A DNA stretch of 64,000 bases, from assembly GCF_019279795.1 (NCBI RefSeq), contig NC_056744.1, forward strand, positions 1,504,226,928 through 1,504,290,927. Direction: 5' to 3'. Shown one piece after another: positions 58,926-64,000 of this stretch (positions within the stretch are counted from its first letter, which is position 1; the number at the start of each line of letters is the position of its first letter). A model generated the notes under the pieces. The model was not told the origin of the DNA. It saw only the letters and a program-made list of their open reading frames with translations, and made no database searches. This stretch comes from Protopterus annectens (lineage: Eukaryota; Chordata; Ceratodontiformes; Protopteridae). The translations under genes and the position numbers were made by a program.

Positions 58926-61015
58926 ACCCAGAGTGAATACAAAAGGAAGTGTATCCATTTACCTTATGGATACCCACACCTTCAGGTTAGTGGCACAGCA
59001 TGAGGCCTTGGAGACCATGCAAGTGCAACTAACATTGGGCAAAGCTGCTTATCAGATTGTAGCCTGCTACAGATCACCTACCTTGTCTCAGGAAACTCAC
59101 TCAGTATTCCTGAGAACAGTGGAATATATAAAGGTCCTACCAAACACCATTATATGAGGAGATTACAACTACCAAAACACTGACTAGGAGAATCACTCAT
59201 GTACAACGTTCTTTGCCCAATGCTTCCTAGAGTTTAAAAACTCAAACGCTCTGGAACAGCTGGCCACCATGCCCACTAGAGGTGACAACATACTGGACCT
59301 GATCATCACCAACATGGAGTACCAGTGTTCCACAACAGAGATAAACCCCTCGCTGGTAATATCAGATCATAAAGTAATCACACTAGACATCCACATCACG
59401 CCCCCCCCCCCCAGTCAAGGAAACAACTGTGAAGTAAGTTTCTAAAGCAAACAGCACTCTTCTCAAGACCAAAGTGGAAAGTTCAAAAGCACCCTTGCTA
59501 TAGGATAATGCTATACAATCTGCAGAATCATTTACAAGTGCATTCTATGAGCATCTATAGGGGTGCATGGATCGAGACATGCCAAATAAAACCAAGATGC
59601 ACTCCTCCAAAAATAGGAAACCAATCTGGTGGTCGTCACACATAAATAAGCTAGACAACAGAAGGAGGGACTGAACACATGATAGAGCAAACTTCACAAA
59701 AGGAAAGGCATCACTGACCATTATTAGGAAGAAACAATGATCACTCATAAAATAATCCAAGGCCAGTTTCTAAAGACAAATTGCCAAGGAATGTAAGAAT
59801 AACAACCACAAAGCCTTTGTTAGCTATACCAAACATTTAGGTGGCAACTCTCAAATATGCTGTCAGCTACCGCAAAATGGAAAAAAGATACACTGAACCA
59901 ACCTACATTGCCCACATCCTGGGGGACAAGTTCAGTGTAAACCCCCCCCCATCACCCCCAAAAGGGCCTGTGTCCAGCCCAGAAGAATGCAGAGCACCAG
60001 ACTTCATGAACATGCAGGTCAAAACAGCCCTCTCCAAAGCTAAGAACAAAGCATCAATGGGACTGGATGGTGTCCCAGGCTATGACTTACACCAGCCCCA
60101 AAAGGAACTACACTGTCACCTACATTCACTATCTAGACTCAACCTTACCACAGGCTATGTACCCAGAGAATGGCATACAGCAACAGTCATCCAGCTCCAC
60201 AAAGGGGGTGCCACAACAGAACCAGGAAACCATTGCCCTATAAGCCTACTCAGCCTGGTCTGCAAAGCTATAGAGCAAATAATCATGGAACCCACAGAGA
60301 CATTGGGGACCTCCAGACACTGGACTCTACCCAACTTGGCATTGTTAAAGGTAGATCCTGGCTCCTAAACCTAGTTGACTTATTTGAAACAGTTACCAAG
60401 GACATAGATGGAGGTGAAAGTAGTCCACACAGACCACCTGGACCTCACTAAGGCCTTTTGACACCATTCCCCACTCTGGCATCATGAACAAGCTTACCAG
60501 CTTGAACATTAACAGCTATGTCACAGGATGGGTGGCCAACTGGCTCACAGAGCAAACACACATGTTCAGAGTTGCGGGTGCCATGTCCGATTCTAAACCA
60601 GTCACAAATGGCATCCCACAGGTATTGGTCCTGGGACCCCACCTGTTCAGTAGATACTGCTCAGAGGTACAGGCAAGCACGGTAGGAGTATGGCTGAACA
60701 TGTTTGCAGATGACTGCTAACTGTGGTCCATAATCGACTCCACAGCTGACACAGACATCCTACAGAAAGATCTTACGAAATCAGATACCTGGTGTCAAAG
60801 CAATGCCCTCAAGCAGAATGCCAAAGAATGCATTTTCATCCCCTTTGGATAAAACAAAGTGCACACAAATTACCACATAGGTGGTAATCCAGTATGTACG
60901 GAGAATGTAATTATGGCCCTGGGGACCCAGGTAGATAGTAAACTCTCCTTTGAAGATCACATTGCCAAAGTGTTTACATATTCCTTCTATGTAGCCCATC
61001 TAATGTCACCTAATG
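58926..61015 (+). mobile_element. LINE-B copy 10: CR1 LINE, both ends cut
   Basis: Plus strand, abutting copy 9. It begins in the endonuclease (KGSVSIYLMDTHTFRLVAQH, a GDYNYQ block near 59160, TMPTRGDNILDLIITNM near 59271, an SDHKVITLDI block near 59365). It passes through the linker (59841-60368 frame, SKAKNKASMGLDGVPGYDLH) into the reverse transcriptase (YVTGWVANWLTEQTHMFRVA, GIPQVLVLGPHLFSRYCSEV, MFADDC near 60700). It ends at about 61015 in the FYVAHL block. The catalytic FADD is intact, though the reading frame is broken several times. A poly-C slip (59400-59412) breaks the endonuclease end. Confidence 0.8.
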
Positions 61016-61029
61016 TAACCCACATTGTC

Positions 61030-61872
61030 TAGTCTGATGATGTCACCACCCTACAAATATACCTGTGGAAAGAAGAACTCACAGTAATGTGTATAGCGTG
61101 TTGTGTAAATGCATACTGCTCTAGTATCATTAGGTAGGGGTTTGAATCCTGCACTTGATAACTGTATGACAGTGTGCGTGTGTATCTCCTTGTAGAGAAG
61201 CAACCTTTTTGGAGACAACTACAACACCTTAAAATTGGTATACTTATCTTTGTCAAGTCCGATGTTGTCACCATCCTACAAATATACCTGTAGAAAAAGG
61301 AACTCCCAGTAATGTGTATAGCACGTCGTGTAAATGCGTACTGCTCTAGTATCATAAAGTAGTTAGGTAGCAGTTTGAACCCTGCACTTGACAACTGTAT
61401 GAGTGTGTGTGTGTGTGTCTATCTCCTGGTAAAGGAGCAACCTTTTTGGAGACAACTACAACACCTTAAAAGTGTTATACCGATCTTTGTCAAGTCCGAT
61501 GATGTCACCATCCTACAAATATACCTGTGGAAAGAGGAACTCCCAGTAATGTGTGAAGCATGTCGTGTAAATGCGTACTACTCTAGTATCATAAAGTTGT
61601 TAGGTAGGGGTTTGAATCCTACACTTGACAACTGTATGAGAGTCTGTGTGTGTATCTCCTAGTATTGGAGCAACCTTTTTGAGACAACTACAACACCTTA
61701 AAAGTGGTATACTTATCTTTGTCAAGTCTGATGATGTCACCATCCTACAAATATACTTGTGGAAAGAGGAACTCCCAGTAATGTGTATGGTGTGTCATGT
61801 AAATTCATACTGCTCTAGTATCATAAAGTAGTTAGGTAGGGGCTTGAATCCTGCATTTGATGTGTGTGTGTG
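61030..61872. repeat. Tandem satellite, ~230-bp unit, about 3.6 copies
   Basis: The word gatgatgtcacc (or gatgttgtcacc) starts at 61036, 61261, 61498 and 61730, giving units of 225, 237 and 232 bases. Each unit contains caaatatacctgtgg, taatgtgt, gctctagtatcat and a B-box-like gggtttgaatcct, then cctttttggagacaactaca. Overlapping frames on both strands (61029-61831) are open because the unit has few stops; they have no domain. The first unit starts within 20 bases of the cut end of LINE-B copy 10. Confidence 0.9.
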
Positions 61873-62129
61873 TTTTATGTGTGTGACCCAGTTGGTCACT
61901 GTGTTGTGGGTTTTGCTTTTACTACTGTATGACATATCACAATGACAACAGTATGTGCATTGCACGTCAGGTAGCTGTGTGGCAAATACATATACGTACA
62001 TGTGTACTCAATCATTTCATAGGTGGCAACCCTGCTTTCTCCATGAACACATCTGTTATCTTTGCCAGAGTGTGCTGCCACTTTCCTAACCTTAGGTCAC
62101 ATCTGTATGCTTGTGACAAGCACAGCCAC

Positions 62130-62745
62130 TGCAGTGATCCCTGGACTAAGTCATCTGTGTCACACACACTCATTACGGTTTCTACTGAATAGTGTGAGTG
62201 AGGGTTTATGCCTGACGTAGTCTGTCAATGATGGCTCTTCATTATAGGTGTACAACAACCTTTGTGGATATGCATGCAGACCCCTTATTGCTTATGTGAT
62301 TCACCGAGGGATTTCAAAATACCTTTGGAAATGTGATTACCAAAGGAGAGATGATGTAACACTTGGCTGTATGTACACATCGGTACCTGTCAACATGTTG
62401 GGGGTTACTACCTCTATAGTACTGTGGGGATACTATGTTTTGTAAAGGTGGATGACCATGCTTTAGTTGGCTTATAGCTTTACAGCATGGGTTTGACAAC
62501 AGGTATCTGTCTGTATGATACCCTTGTGGAGGATGTGTGTGTCATCTGGAGAATGCATTACAGGCCACAGTATACATTCCCAGAAGTGGACGGACATATC
62601 TCTACTGTGTTTGCTTGGACCTAAGTGACCTATATGGCAATCAGGAGTGGTCCCAGGAATGTGTGCAGGTGAACACCACTGGTTACTGGCATAGTATAGT
62701 TCCTGAATGGTACAAATGTTACTGTGTGTCCTACATCTGTGTGTC
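62130..62745 (-). mobile_element. LINE-B copy 11: very decayed CR1 remnant
   Basis: Recognised only by comparison with other copies on the minus strand. agtgatccctgg and tactgaatagtgtgagtgag match the C-terminal coding end near 62130-62200. aatgtgattaccaaaggaga matches the DNH block (62330). aatcaggagtggtcccagga matches the LFGIYF/GPLL block (62640), and gaacaccactggttac the GVPQ block. Internal deletions shorten it. Confidence 0.6.
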
Positions 62746-63415
62746 AGTTGTCAAGACTTCATCTAACAATTGTTTATGGTCAGGCTGTAGAGGTTATGTA
62801 TACTACCAGAATGCAAACCAATGACAGATAGTAATAGTATCACCCACAGCACAGTGTCAAACCATGTCATACACACGTGTACCCAAGTTCCAAAATATGT
62901 GTAGTACAATGCATACTGGCCACCAATAGAAACTATGGAGTGTTAACACTGTGTAATACAGGGCATGTCACGCTGCCCATGTGTCCACTATGCACGTACA
63001 TGCAGACAGTGCACCTCCACCATGTTACAAATGTACACCTGCAAACCTATGCTGCACACATCCCATACGTACTGTCCACTCTCTTATACATGCTGCCAAT
63101 ACGACACACATCAGCCAAGTGGCACATGGGCAGACAATACACTATTGGGATTAACACTGGTGTAAACAATACTTCATTGACAATCATAGCTTTAATGCAT
63201 CATGCCTGCTCAGCTACACCTTCAAGGATAACATTACACTTTACTGCTGACAACATGCTACCATTGCTATACTGCCATAAAGTCACCCTGTGCATCAGCA
63301 CCATGTTAGCCTGTTCCTGCATCAATGTTACAGATGACAGGAGGTGGCACAGTTTTCATCATATGCACAGGGTGTGTTGTTGGTTTGCCAGAGGCCTACA
63401 TTGAGCCATACAATC

Positions 63416-63418
<3 letters not shown>
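62746..63418. other. No gene seen
   Basis: The frame 62877-63404 is open for 175 residues, but its Tyr/His/Cys-rich composition and the absence of any domain or splice context suggest chance. It may belong to further decayed repeats. Confidence 0.3.

Positions 63419-63495
<77 letters not shown>
63419..63495. repeat. (GT)n microsatellite
   Basis: About 77 bases of pure GT. Smaller GT runs follow at 63534-63590. Confidence 0.96.
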
Positions 63496-63498
<3 letters not shown>

Positions 63499-63669
63499 GC
63501 CAACAGTACTGCTATGGGCCAATGTTGATGTAATGTGTGTGGGTATGTGTTAGCCCTAGGTGTCTGGTTTATGTGTGTGTGTGTCTGCATGCACAAAGTG
63601 CCACCATGTGGCTGCAATATAAAGGGATTTGTGGGACAGCCACAGACTGTACCTGCCAGGCTTTACAGA

Positions 63670-64000
63670 TCACCATCTCCTGCCATGGATATGGTACCTG
63701 TGCCTGGCAGGGGTGCTACTGACAGTATCAGGTACTAAGCCAGACTGAGTACTATCCTCAGAGGTAGACATATGTAAACTGGACCCAGGTCCCTGCTGGG
63801 ACTGTCCAGAGCCACATGCACGTGGTCTTCTAGGACAGTCTATGGACAGCCCACCCCCAACATTGCTGGGGCTGGCACTGGCATTATGGGAGCGGCTGTG
63901 ACTTGAGGAACATCCGCGGCAACTGCCAGCTGCTGATGTTGCTGGCATACGTCCACGTCGATGTCTCACCTGTCCTGCACTGTCCTGACACATGGACATG
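63670..64000 (-). other. Unrecognised Ser/Arg-rich open frame at the window edge
   Basis: A minus-strand frame open from the window end for at least 109 residues, rich in Ser, Arg, Gly and Pro (for example RRGRMPATSAAGSC, SSSHSRSHNASASPS, CPRRPRACGSGQSQQGPGSS). The DNA is more GC-rich than its neighbours. It could be the low-complexity part of a transposon-encoded DNA-binding protein or a piece of a host exon. No domain is visible and it is cut by the edge, so no function is assigned. Confidence 0.22.

Noticed and set aside
61029-61831. Overlapping 95-121 residue frames on both strands
   Set aside because: They repeat with the ~230-bp satellite period; no start or domain evidence.
62877-63404. 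175-residue frame rich in Tyr, His and Cys
   Set aside because: No domain, composition follows local CA/TG-rich DNA, overlapping frame equally open.

Overview
The window looks like a stretch of a large, repeat-bloated vertebrate nuclear genome. The evidence is long (CA)n, (TA)n and (GT)n runs, many decayed LINE copies of two clades, three kinds of tRNA-derived SINE, a PIF/Harbinger DNA transposon and a class I-like endogenous retrovirus. CR1 plus L2 LINEs with their own SINE partners fit a lungfish, coelacanth, amphibian or similar genome, but the sequence alone does not fix the species. There is no bacterial-type gene organisation. Only one stretch (46148-46579) looks like a possible host coding exon.

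Layout. 1-2400: unclassified repeats, a CpG-rich block, a fragment resembling the upstream ORF of Penelope-like elements, and a (TA)n run. 2400-6040: a 5'-truncated L2-clade LINE (here LINE-A, + strand), with a 30-bp minisatellite in its 3' part and a SINE inside that minisatellite; an inverted second SINE follows. 8325-9235, 13195-16285 and 18890-20810: CR1-clade LINE copies (here LINE-B). 16700-17790: a satellite-like block with a 110-bp tandem repeat and a SINE. 25409-41248: an endogenous retrovirus with both LTRs, a broken fossil, carrying three LINE-B insertions. One of these is a nearly full-length CR1 (33937-38858) with two tandem 5' UTR monomers. 44544-45480: a second L2-clade LINE end. 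46148-46579: the candidate host exon. 48690-48946: a strong TG/CA foldback. 49048-51330: a Harbinger element whose transposase reads in one frame with a single stop. 52750-62745: a pile-up of five LINE-B fragments in both orientations, with a ~230-bp tandem satellite (61036-61872). 63419-64000: (GT)n and an unrecognised open frame running off the window edge.

How the parts relate. Two LINE-SINE partnerships are visible. SINE-1 ends in the LINE-A (L2) 3' tail, and SINE-3 ends in the LINE-B (CR1) 3' tail with its 8-bp terminal repeats, so each SINE was probably copied by the matching LINE's reverse transcriptase. SINE-1 and SINE-2 share a tRNA-like head but have different tails. Insertion order is readable: the retrovirus came first, then LINE-B copies entered it. 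LINE-B makes up about a third of the window by my coordinates. Element boundaries are by eye and are good to roughly 10-30 bases unless a duplication or repeat end pins them.
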